Source of the DNA: a virus | DNA: 57,257 nucleotides | Direction: 5' to 3' (one strand) | Virus record (IMG/VR): IMGVR_UViG_3300028806_000013 | Span: 1-57,257 of that record | Shown here: positions 34,052 to 42,087 of the stretch, in pieces | Layout: every line of letters starts with the position of its first letter | Numbering within the stretch: the stretch's first letter is position 1 | The notes under the pieces: model-generated | What the model was told of the DNA's origin: nothing | The model's input: the letters and a program-made list of their open reading frames with translations, nothing else | The model's database searches: none | Translations under genes and position numbers: made by a program

Positions 34052-34690
34052 ATGACAATGACCTATAACTCGTTAGTAGCTGAAGTTCAAGCGTATTTAG
34101 AGCGTACGGATGTGTCTACGCTCAATAATATTCCTAATTTCATTTCTAATGCAGAATATAGAATTTCAGAAAATCTCGATAATCATCTAGGTTTAGTGCA
34201 ATACGTCACCGATGTTTTCTTAGTTCCTAATGGCATGATTATTGCTAAACCTGCTCGCTGGAAACGCACCCTTTCTTGGCGTTACGGCTCAGGCGCAGGC
34301 TTTAATACCAGCAATCAGCTCTATTTGCGTGACTATGATTTTTGTAATCTTTACGCGCCCGATAGAACTGTTTTAGCACCCCCTGAATATTATGCAGATT
34401 ATGGTTATTACAATTGGTTAGTATCCCCAACACCAGACCAAGCGTATCCCTATGAGATTGCTTACATAGAATTAGTTTCACCTCTTAGTGTTGCGAATCA
34501 AACTAATTGGTTGACTAATTATGCTCCAACTGCGTTGCTTTATGGAACGCTCCTAGAGTCAACGCCCTATCTCAAAGATGATGAGCGCATACCGACTTGG
34601 AAGCAGTATTACGATGAAGCGATTTCCCGAATGAAAGCTCAAGATACGGGTCGCTATACCGACAGAGCGAGCAATAGGGAGTCTGACTAA
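34052..34690 (+). CDS. tail adaptor protein (gp11/gp4-like), 212 aa
   Basis: Starts with YNSLVAEVQAYLERTD and IPNFISNAEYRISENL, the pattern of phage adaptor proteins joining portal to tail hub. The end is charged and helical. It begins one base after the previous stop and is followed directly by the hub gene, as in related phages. Confidence 0.82.
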   Translation: MTMTYNSLVAEVQAYLERTDVSTLNNIPNFISNAEYRISENLDNHLGLVQYVTDVFLVPNGMIIAKPARWKRTLSWRYGSGAGFNTSNQLYLRDYDFCNLYAPDRTVLAPPEYYADYGYYNWLVSPTPDQAYPYEIAYIELVSPLSVANQTNWLTNYAPTALLYGTLLESTPYLKDDERIPTWKQYYDEAISRMKAQDTGRYTDRASNRESD

Positions 34691-36261
34691 TGCCAACCCC
34701 TAATCCGCTCTATGTTGAAAAGATGTCTCCATTCATGTCTCGTCCTGGCGTACAGAAGGATGGCACCCTATTGGCTAGCAGATTCTGGACAGATAGCCAG
34801 CATTGCAGATTTCAACGAGGTCTCCCCAGAAAGATGGGGGGCTATAAAGAATTGGCTACCAATATTACGAATGTTCCACGTGGCACAATATTAGTGCCTA
34901 ATTCCCCTTATTTTAATGTGTATGTGGCACAGAATAATTCCACTTATCCATTCAGTTTGGAATATTTGACGATTGACCAAGATGGAACGGTCATTACTTC
35001 TTTGGGAACGATTGATAGAACGCCTTTAACCTTAGCGGTTAATGTGAACAATGACTGGCAATTTGACAGCATGTTTTCAACGACTGATGACGGTTCTATT
35101 CTAATTGCCTTTGCAGCCCCTAATTTAGATGCCATTGATAGTACGGTAGAGCGCGATGTGTTCTATGGAGATTCATTAGCGACAACCCGTCTTATTTCCA
35201 CTGGTCACGCAGTTTCTGGTGGCATTGTAGTCCTACATCCTTATCTCTTTCTATTTGGGAATGCCGGGCATGTGCAATGGAGCGCACCTAATGACCCTCT
35301 GACGATTCAAGGGGACGCGCGAGTCAGTGCTGAGAAGGTCGTGGCTGGAATTGCGGTCAGAGGTGGTAATTCTTCTCCTGCCGGTTTGTTCTGGACATTG
35401 AATAATCTCATTCGATGCACCTTTACTGGACCACCTAATGATTTCACCTTTGATACGATTTCGGATGAGACCTCTATTCTTTCTTCGAGTTCTGTCATCG
35501 AATATGACGGTCTCTATTTCTGGGTCGCTATCGATAGATTCTGCGTTTATAACGGAACTGTTAAAGAAGTGCCTAACGATATGGTGCTTAATTGGTTTTT
35601 TGATAATTTGAATTTTACTTGGCGGCAGAAGGTATGGGCGACTAAGGTGCCTCGTTTCGGGGAAATTTGGTGGTTCTTTCCGTTTGGGGACAGTATTGAA
35701 TGCAATGCAGCGGTGGTTTACAACGTGCGAGAAAACACGTGGTATCCCACGATGCTGGACCGTTCTTGTGGCATTTACAATCAGGTTTATCAATATCCTT
35801 TATGGCTAGGGGATACGATTAACAAAGCGGGTGGTTATAGCGTTTGGGAGCATGAAGTTGGTTACGACGAAGTGTTCATTGATAACTCTACTTCTCCCAT
35901 TGATTCTTATATTCAAACGAGTGTGGTTGCTCTTCCGGCTTATGGTCCTACTGGCGAGTTCTCAGGGATGGATAGATGGTCTGAATATTATCGTTATGAG
36001 CCTGATTTGATTCAGCGAGGGGATATGACGCTGACTGTTATGGGTCGTCAATATGCCAATAGTCCTCTAACGGTGGGTGGAACTTACCCTATGTTGGCCA
36101 ATAATTCCGCGGTAATTCCCCCTATTTTAGCCACTACCAAGATAGATATTCGAGAACAGTATCGTCAGATGTTGATTAAGTTTGAGAGCAATGTGGTGGG
36201 TGGGTATTACGAATTTGGATTGAATTTAAATGTCTTCAGAGTGGGGGATGCGCGTCAATGA
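34690..36261 (+). CDS. tail hub/nozzle protein (P22 gp10-like), 523 aa
   Basis: Long beta-rich protein with SPFMSRPGVQKDGTLLASRF and CRFQRGLPRKMGGY near the start, both typical of packaged-DNA-stabilising hub proteins. Aromatic-rich beta blades follow (GLYFWVAIDRFCVYNG, GEIWWFFPFG). It is expected to plug the portal and carry the fibres. Confidence 0.82.
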   Translation: MPTPNPLYVEKMSPFMSRPGVQKDGTLLASRFWTDSQHCRFQRGLPRKMGGYKELATNITNVPRGTILVPNSPYFNVYVAQNNSTYPFSLEYLTIDQDGTVITSLGTIDRTPLTLAVNVNNDWQFDSMFSTTDDGSILIAFAAPNLDAIDSTVERDVFYGDSLATTRLISTGHAVSGGIVVLHPYLFLFGNAGHVQWSAPNDPLTIQGDARVSAEKVVAGIAVRGGNSSPAGLFWTLNNLIRCTFTGPPNDFTFDTISDETSILSSSSVIEYDGLYFWVAIDRFCVYNGTVKEVPNDMVLNWFFDNLNFTWRQKVWATKVPRFGEIWWFFPFGDSIECNAAVVYNVRENTWYPTMLDRSCGIYNQVYQYPLWLGDTINKAGGYSVWEHEVGYDEVFIDNSTSPIDSYIQTSVVALPAYGPTGEFSGMDRWSEYYRYEPDLIQRGDMTLTVMGRQYANSPLTVGGTYPMLANNSAVIPPILATTKIDIREQYRQMLIKFESNVVGGYYEFGLNLNVFRVGDARQ

Positions 36262-36485
36262 TTATTCCTACTTTTATTAGTTTGACGGATTGGTCGGCAT
36301 CACTCGTCATTGATTTTCCTCTCGATAACATACCGATTTTGTATTCGGAAGAAGATTGGATTTCGTGGGGGGATTTATTGGTTCAGGAGAATAGTTTTGA
36401 GGAAGCAGATGCACCGGGAACCGCTTTATTTACAGAGTGGAATTCTTGGGCAGATGCAGTTTTTTTTGCAATGTCAAACAATTGA
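36258..36485 (+). CDS. small tail protein, 75 aa
   Basis: Trp- and Asp/Glu-rich (EEDWISWGDLL, EWNSWADAVFFAM). Overlaps the hub gene by 4 bases. Such small proteins often follow the hub gene and may cap or attach the fibres. Confidence 0.65.
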   Translation: MIIPTFISLTDWSASLVIDFPLDNIPILYSEEDWISWGDLLVQENSFEEADAPGTALFTEWNSWADAVFFAMSNN

Positions 36486-36497
36486 AGGAGTCACGAT

Positions 36498-37370
36498 ATG
36501 AGTTTTATGAGAGGGTTGAAGCGATTTGGGAAAGGGGTAGCCAACATGGGTATGGACGTGGCGGGTCAATTAGCACCGATGGCTGGTCAAGCCCTTGGAA
36601 CGGCTTATGGTGGTCCAATGGGGGGTGCCATGGGTGGGGCATTAGGTCAAAGTATGGGGGCCGGCATGGGTCAACACAAGTTTGGGGGTTTTGGTAAAAA
36701 TAAGGGTGTTCAACAAAATCCTAATCAATTTGGCGATGTGCCAATGGGCCAAATGGGTAATGCCATGGGTCAACAGTTCGGGGGGCAGATTGGCTCTAGT
36801 ATGTCCCCTGCTTTTCAGCCATTTGCACAAGAGATGGGCAATCAAGCGGGTAAATATATGCAAGGTAAGATGAATCAGCATATGCCTCAATCTATGCAGA
36901 ATACCACTTACGGCAACTTGGGTCAGTCCATGGCGAACCAAGGGATGCAACAGATGCAAAAACGCTATGGTCAACAACCACAGCAACCACAAGGTCCTCA
37001 ATTTGGACCTCAGCCTCAGCAACAGCATGAGCAAAATATGGAACATTTCCAAGAAATGCCATTTGCGGGTGAGTATGCGATGGGCGGACATGTGGATGGA
37101 TACCATGATGGCGGCTCTTTACATCACGCGATGAATGCTATGGCGCATGGTGGTTCTATGATGAGTCATATGGCGCATGGTGGCATGGTAGGGGGTTATC
37201 ATGGTGGCGGTTACATGCCGCATCATCCTACCCATATGCATGGCGGATATCCTTATGCTGAAGGTGGTGCAGTTGGACTTCGTGAATTGGCAGACATGAT
37301 TCAGCAAGCAACTGCTCAACAAGGTGGTGGAATGGGTGGTCAAGGCGGTCAAGAAACTCCTAGTTATTAA
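36498..37370 (+). CDS. Gly/Met/Gln/His-rich internal virion protein, 290 aa
   Basis: Low-complexity protein: Gly/Met-rich first half, Gln-rich middle and a His/Gly-rich third (HGGSMMSHMAHGGMVGGYHG). GAAGGAG precedes the ATG. It heads the ejection-protein block and is probably carried in the capsid. The clustered His residues could bind metal. Confidence 0.7.
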   Translation: MSFMRGLKRFGKGVANMGMDVAGQLAPMAGQALGTAYGGPMGGAMGGALGQSMGAGMGQHKFGGFGKNKGVQQNPNQFGDVPMGQMGNAMGQQFGGQIGSSMSPAFQPFAQEMGNQAGKYMQGKMNQHMPQSMQNTTYGNLGQSMANQGMQQMQKRYGQQPQQPQGPQFGPQPQQQHEQNMEHFQEMPFAGEYAMGGHVDGYHDGGSLHHAMNAMAHGGSMMSHMAHGGMVGGYHGGGYMPHHPTHMHGGYPYAEGGAVGLRELADMIQQATAQQGGGMGGQGGQETPSY

Positions 37371-37379
37371 GGATTAGAC

Positions 37380-38642
37380 ATGGCAAAAGACATGCAATTT
37401 AGAAGGCAAATGGGGTTGCGTCAGATGGCGCAACAATTAAAGCACCATGGGACGGGTGGGGATGATGTGTTGGCGCATATTAATCCCCATGAAGCGCAGT
37501 ATCTACAGCACCATGAAGGCATGAGCATCAATCCGCATACGGGACTACCTGAGTTTGGATTTTTCAGGAAAGCTGGGAAATTTTTAGGTAAGGTTGGTAA
37601 GAGGGCTCTCCCTCTTGCAGGCGGATTCTTGGGCAATATGATTGCACCTGGACTTGGTGGGGCGATGGTAGGGGGTGGTATCGGAGGCGCTTTAAGTAGT
37701 AAGAAACATCCATTCCAACATGCTTTAGGAGGCGCATTAGCCGCTGGTGCTGGTAGCTTGGCCTTTGGAGGCGGAGAATTGCCAGACTTTCTGAAGTCAG
37801 CGCTCCCTGGTGCCGGAACGACAGCTGCTGCTACTAAGCATTTAGGCAATATTGGAGATTTTGGAAAAAAGAACATTGTAGAAAAAGTGGCTGAAGAAGG
37901 TTGGGGTGATAAATTAATGAATTTCATTACCAAAGACCCCGTTCAGACAGGGCTTTTGGCGACGACTGCAATTGGTGCTTTAATGTCCCGCCCTAAGTAT
38001 GAAAAAGGTGACTTCGGTCATAAATCAGGCTCATTGAATGATGTCATTGCGACCAATCGTGCTTTAAGAGCTGAGCATGAAGCGCCCGCGCGTCATCCTA
38101 AAGCGATGAATCGAACTCCCATTAAATATAGTCCGGAACAATGGTTCGCAAGCTCTGGTCAATTGCCATTCTTTGAAGAAGCCAATCCAGAAACTCAATA
38201 TTACGCACATGGCGGTCATGTTCAGCATCATGATTATTCTCATGGTGGTTATGTCGATGGAGATGATGGTGGTCAATCAGACCGAGTGCCGATTGAGATG
38301 AAGCCAGGGTCATATGTGATGGATGGCACAACGGATTCATTACTAGGGGATGGGAATCCTAGAAAAGGAGCTCAAGATTTATTGAATTGGCAAGATAGGG
38401 CGCTCTCTAGCGGTACTGTTAATCTCAATGATTATGGTGATAGTCATCGAGTAAAAGCGATGGTTTCTCCGACTGAGACGGTTCTGAAAGAAGAATTCGT
38501 GACGCATCTGGGTAAAGGGGATAACTCCAAGGGTGCTAAATTATTGGATGATTTTAGAAAGCGTGTCAGAAAGCAAAAAGGATTAAAGACCTTTTTACCA
38601 CCTAAATCTAAACCCATTCCTTATTATTTGAAGGGGAAATAG
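37380..38642 (+). CDS. internal virion/ejection protein with GGQSDRVP motif, 420 aa
   Basis: Gly/Ala-rich hydrophobic middle (about 65-140) suitable for membrane insertion. The C-terminal part has YVDGDDGGQSDRVPIEMKPG, YVMDGTTDSLLGDGN and a basic tail, the conserved block of many phage structural proteins. Probably ejected with DNA. Confidence 0.75.
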   Translation: MAKDMQFRRQMGLRQMAQQLKHHGTGGDDVLAHINPHEAQYLQHHEGMSINPHTGLPEFGFFRKAGKFLGKVGKRALPLAGGFLGNMIAPGLGGAMVGGGIGGALSSKKHPFQHALGGALAAGAGSLAFGGGELPDFLKSALPGAGTTAAATKHLGNIGDFGKKNIVEKVAEEGWGDKLMNFITKDPVQTGLLATTAIGALMSRPKYEKGDFGHKSGSLNDVIATNRALRAEHEAPARHPKAMNRTPIKYSPEQWFASSGQLPFFEEANPETQYYAHGGHVQHHDYSHGGYVDGDDGGQSDRVPIEMKPGSYVMDGTTDSLLGDGNPRKGAQDLLNWQDRALSSGTVNLNDYGDSHRVKAMVSPTETVLKEEFVTHLGKGDNSKGAKLLDDFRKRVRKQKGLKTFLPPKSKPIPYYLKGK

Positions 38643-38643
38643 T

Positions 38644-39084
38644 ATGGGATTATTACGTTCAATCTCAAAATTATTTGGTCATCATAGGGGGAGTTCGCGT
38701 CCTAGTATTCCAGAAGGATATGAGATGTTCCATCCGGGGCCGCTGGCAATTGGTACAAGGGGATTTCGGCCAAGACAAATTCAGCCACAGGTGTCCGCTG
38801 AAGAAACGGTTCCTCCTGTCAATAATTTTCAGGCGACTGCGCAACCAGAGCAACCAGTCGCTCCATTCAATTCGGGATTAAGAGAAATTCAAGGTATGAT
38901 GGTAGGTCCAAACCTATCCGAACAATATAATGCTTCTGCCGGTAATTTGAATTCTCAACGATATGAAACGCCAGTACAGATGTTATTAGAAGGTGGTCAG
39001 CGTTCTGAAAGTAATAATCGTATTCAAAGAAGGAGTGTCACGATACAACCATATGATTATTTTAATCAAAGCGGTTATCAATAA
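38644..39084 (+). CDS. virion-operon protein, 146 aa
   Basis: Starts with a short basic amphipathic helix (MGLLRSISKLFGHHRG), then Pro/Gln-rich disordered sequence. It starts one base after the previous stop. Likely an internal virion protein by position; no family recognised. Confidence 0.65.
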   Translation: MGLLRSISKLFGHHRGSSRPSIPEGYEMFHPGPLAIGTRGFRPRQIQPQVSAEETVPPVNNFQATAQPEQPVAPFNSGLREIQGMMVGPNLSEQYNASAGNLNSQRYETPVQMLLEGGQRSESNNRIQRRSVTIQPYDYFNQSGYQ

Positions 39085-39095
39085 GGGGAAATAGT

Positions 39096-39938
39096 ATGGA
39101 ACATTATTCGAAAGCACAATTTGAATCGATGCCACCTTGGTTGCAGCATTTGCATCAAACGCAAGGTGAAAGAACGCAATCCATTGCTGGTGAAACGTTC
39201 AAACATTACCCAGGTCATCGATTAGCTGAAATTCCGGCTGATATTAGACATGCTCATGCGCTTGGAAGAGAACAATCTGGAAGATATCGCTCTCACTTAG
39301 AGCGCGCCAAACAAATAGGTGAATCAGCCCAGGGTACTTTCCCACAACATGCAGCTGAATATATGAACCCTTATCAACAGCAAGTTGTTTCTCGCTTAGC
39401 TGAGGAAGGTAACCGTAATTTCAGAGAGCAGATATTACCATCTTTGGAAGCGCAATTTGTACGTGCCGGTCAGCATGGTTCTTCTAAGCATAGGCAACAT
39501 GCTGCTAGATTAGCGCGCGAATCTCAGAACGAGATTTTAGGAAGACAAGGACAAGCCTTAGCGGCTGGGTATCAGCAATCCGGACAGCTCTTTAATGCGG
39601 ATATGGCCAGACGATTAGAATCAGCTCGTGAAGCGGCTAATTTAGGAACTTCGACTCAAGCAGGGTTAGCGGGTGAGCTAGCGATTCTAGGTGAGCAAGG
39701 TCGTTATCAACAGCAACAAGAGCAAGCTTTGAAGGACTTGAAGTTTCAGGATTACTTACGTGAAATCAATTTCCCGAAGGAACAAGCAGCTTTTGCGAGC
39801 GCTATGTATCACGGCATTCCTGCCACCACTAATACGACTTCTTACGGCGCAACACCTGCGGGACCGCAGACTAACATTGCGGGTAATTTAGCGCAGATGG
39901 CGGCTGTATTGGGTTCTGCTTATAACAGGAATAAATAA
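39096..39938 (+). CDS. helical DNA-ejection protein, 280 aa
   Basis: Long Ala/Gln/Glu-rich helical protein (YMNPYQQQVVSRLAEEGNRN, GSSKHRQHAARLARESQNEI) with a Gly/Asn-rich end. This composition and the YMNPYQ..V motif are typical of podovirus internal ejection proteins. Confidence 0.78.
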   Translation: MEHYSKAQFESMPPWLQHLHQTQGERTQSIAGETFKHYPGHRLAEIPADIRHAHALGREQSGRYRSHLERAKQIGESAQGTFPQHAAEYMNPYQQQVVSRLAEEGNRNFREQILPSLEAQFVRAGQHGSSKHRQHAARLARESQNEILGRQGQALAAGYQQSGQLFNADMARRLESAREAANLGTSTQAGLAGELAILGEQGRYQQQQEQALKDLKFQDYLREINFPKEQAAFASAMYHGIPATTNTTSYGATPAGPQTNIAGNLAQMAAVLGSAYNRNK

Positions 39939-40930
39939 TGAAAAAGACACGTAGCGCTGAAGAAGAGGCTCGTATTTTTGAGCAGACGAAAAAACGTCTG
40001 GAGGAAGAAGCTCGTCAAGAAAATATTAGAGCAGAGCGCGCGCAACAGTACGAAAGGGAAGGAAGAGATAGCCGTGCGCTACTAGACCGGCAATTTATGG
40101 CAGCGATGATGGGAGCGATGCCTGCGCTTCCACCCGTTTCTGTGGCGGCATCTTCTGCTAGTTTACCGTCTGCTTCTAGTTCATCATCTTCATCGAGCGC
40201 ATCTAATAGCGCGCCCCCTAAGAAATATATAGACGCAGCCGAGAAAGAAGCAATTGGCCGTCAGTTTACGGCTGGAAGACCTAAAGAAGCGTGGGTTGCT
40301 GATTATGCCGCTCAGCTTGCTAAAGAGGCTGGATGGCGAGCTAATGATGCGTGGTTAGCAGGCCATGATGTGCCGTCTGCTTCTTCATCGAGTGTTCCTC
40401 ATACACTTCCTAGCGCAGAAGAAAGGGCGCGAGCACAAATACCGAGCCATTATACAGGTAACAGTATTGTTGATTTTATAAATCAACAAAGGATGATGCA
40501 CGACACGATGCGCGCTCATAATCCGGCTGGTTGGGTTCCATTTGATGTTAAACCGCCTAATCCTGCTGCCTCAGCTTCACCAGCAGCACCAACGCCAGAA
40601 CCGATTGTTCCTGCTTATCATGGTCATAGACATCGACCGCAGCCACACGCTCAACCGGCACCACAAGCGCCAGCAGCGCCGCTTATTAATCCGGCATTGT
40701 CTCGGTCTTTAACGATTCAAATGCCCTCTGAGCAGTCATTCGGGGGAAACGGAATATTACAGATGTTATTAGGAAACGCAGGAGGCGCTGGCGGCTTTAG
40801 TGGTGGAGATTGGGGGATTGCCCAACAAGTTCCTGTTAAGCCCCGTATGAGCATTTCTGACAAGATTTTAAGGCACTTTGCAGAGAGTATGTATCACCCT
40901 GAAAAATATCCAGAAGAAGGAGAAGCATAA
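39938..40930 (+). CDS. Ser/Ala/Pro-rich internal virion protein, 330 aa
   Basis: A charged N-terminal helix is followed by Ser-rich (about 66-90) and Ala/Pro-rich linkers. Two short helical segments lie between them. Overlaps both neighbours by one base. Probably an ejection or internal core protein. Confidence 0.68.
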   Translation: MKKTRSAEEEARIFEQTKKRLEEEARQENIRAERAQQYEREGRDSRALLDRQFMAAMMGAMPALPPVSVAASSASLPSASSSSSSSSASNSAPPKKYIDAAEKEAIGRQFTAGRPKEAWVADYAAQLAKEAGWRANDAWLAGHDVPSASSSSVPHTLPSAEERARAQIPSHYTGNSIVDFINQQRMMHDTMRAHNPAGWVPFDVKPPNPAASASPAAPTPEPIVPAYHGHRHRPQPHAQPAPQAPAAPLINPALSRSLTIQMPSEQSFGGNGILQMLLGNAGGAGGFSGGDWGIAQQVPVKPRMSISDKILRHFAESMYHPEKYPEEGEA

Positions 40931-42087
40931 TGAACCCACGAATGATGGATTTTTGGTTAGCGCAGTTGCAGAATCCTGCTAAGCAAACGATGAATGTTCA
41001 GCAACCAATGATGCAGCCTCATATGCCACATGAGCAGCAACAGCCAGAAATGACTAGTCCGCTAGAGAGAGGGGCTAGACAGGGAATGGAAGCGGCGCGT
41101 CAATCTATGGAATTGAGCGGTCAACAGCAGCATCGAGCGTTTGGACGTGGATTGATGGAATTCGCAGGTAACTTTAATCGACCAGCACATGGGCCAGGAA
41201 TTGAAGGTGCTTTAGGCGCTATTAATCAAGCATTAGTGCCAGGTGTTAGAGCATATGCGGATGCGCAGGATAGGGAGCGAGAATTTAATGCGGCTCTTTT
41301 AAAGAGAGAAGATGACTTGGCGAAAGAGCGTGCTCATGAAGCGAGAGCCGAACAAGAGCGTCGTGATTTGCAGGCTTACAGAATGGAGCACTTAAACGTT
41401 GAGCGATTAAAAGCCAATAGAGAAGGACGTTTGACGAAAGAGGAAAGACTTCAGCAGAAGATTGAAGAAAGGATGAAAACACTTCCCGAAGGAGCGGTTC
41501 CATTAGAATCTTTTCCCGCTGGTGCTCAACGAGACATTATGAAAGATATGGCTGGTTATGTTAGTAAAGGTCAAAAAGCCAAAGAAAGAATGAGAATACG
41601 CGGTAGAATGAAAAAAATATCAGATGAATATCCTGATTTAGCCAATGATTTTACCAGAATTATTGGTGAAAATTTGGACAAAGGAAGTATCGCAGGAATT
41701 TTTGGTGGGATGTTTGCAGACCAAAAAAAATTATCAGCACTTCAGAAAATGGGCAAAGAACAACAAGAATTAAACCGCCATATCATTGAAGGTCAATCGG
41801 CTAAATTGGCCAGCAACATGTATAAAGAAATGGTTTCTAAAACCACTCCTGGAACTAAACAAACTAAAGAGGTTGTTGATTATTTGATTGATGCTGGGAA
41901 TAAAGAAGATAAGCCTTATTATGATTATGGACAAAAAGCAAAAGATGCATTCAATAGAAGATATGCTCTAGCCCCTTTCATAGAGGAAGATATCGAACCT
42001 GAAGCAGAAAAATCAACTGCTAATACTGCTGTTGATAATGAAAAACAAGCCATTATTGAAGAACTCCGAAATAGAGGAGAACTATAA
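40930..42087 (+). CDS. internal virion protein, 385 aa
   Basis: Pro/Met/Gln-rich start, then a long charged coiled coil (about 110-185) and a helical C-terminal half. The order after the other ejection proteins fits a P22 gp20-like or gp7-like role. No enzymatic motif seen. Confidence 0.7.
   Translation: MNPRMMDFWLAQLQNPAKQTMNVQQPMMQPHMPHEQQQPEMTSPLERGARQGMEAARQSMELSGQQQHRAFGRGLMEFAGNFNRPAHGPGIEGALGAINQALVPGVRAYADAQDREREFNAALLKREDDLAKERAHEARAEQERRDLQAYRMEHLNVERLKANREGRLTKEERLQQKIEERMKTLPEGAVPLESFPAGAQRDIMKDMAGYVSKGQKAKERMRIRGRMKKISDEYPDLANDFTRIIGENLDKGSIAGIFGGMFADQKKLSALQKMGKEQQELNRHIIEGQSAKLASNMYKEMVSKTTPGTKQTKEVVDYLIDAGNKEDKPYYDYGQKAKDAFNRRYALAPFIEEDIEPEAEKSTANTAVDNEKQAIIEELRNRGEL

Noticed and set aside
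35251-35793. 180-aa minus-strand frame
   Set aside because: Antisense to the tail hub gene, without promoter or ribosome site.
36642-37106. 154-aa minus-strand frame
   Set aside because: Antisense to the Gly/Met/Gln-rich internal protein; low-complexity shadow.
37421-37933. 170-aa minus-strand frame
   Set aside because: Pro/Ala/Leu-rich antisense of a Gly/Ala-rich virion gene, with no supporting signals.
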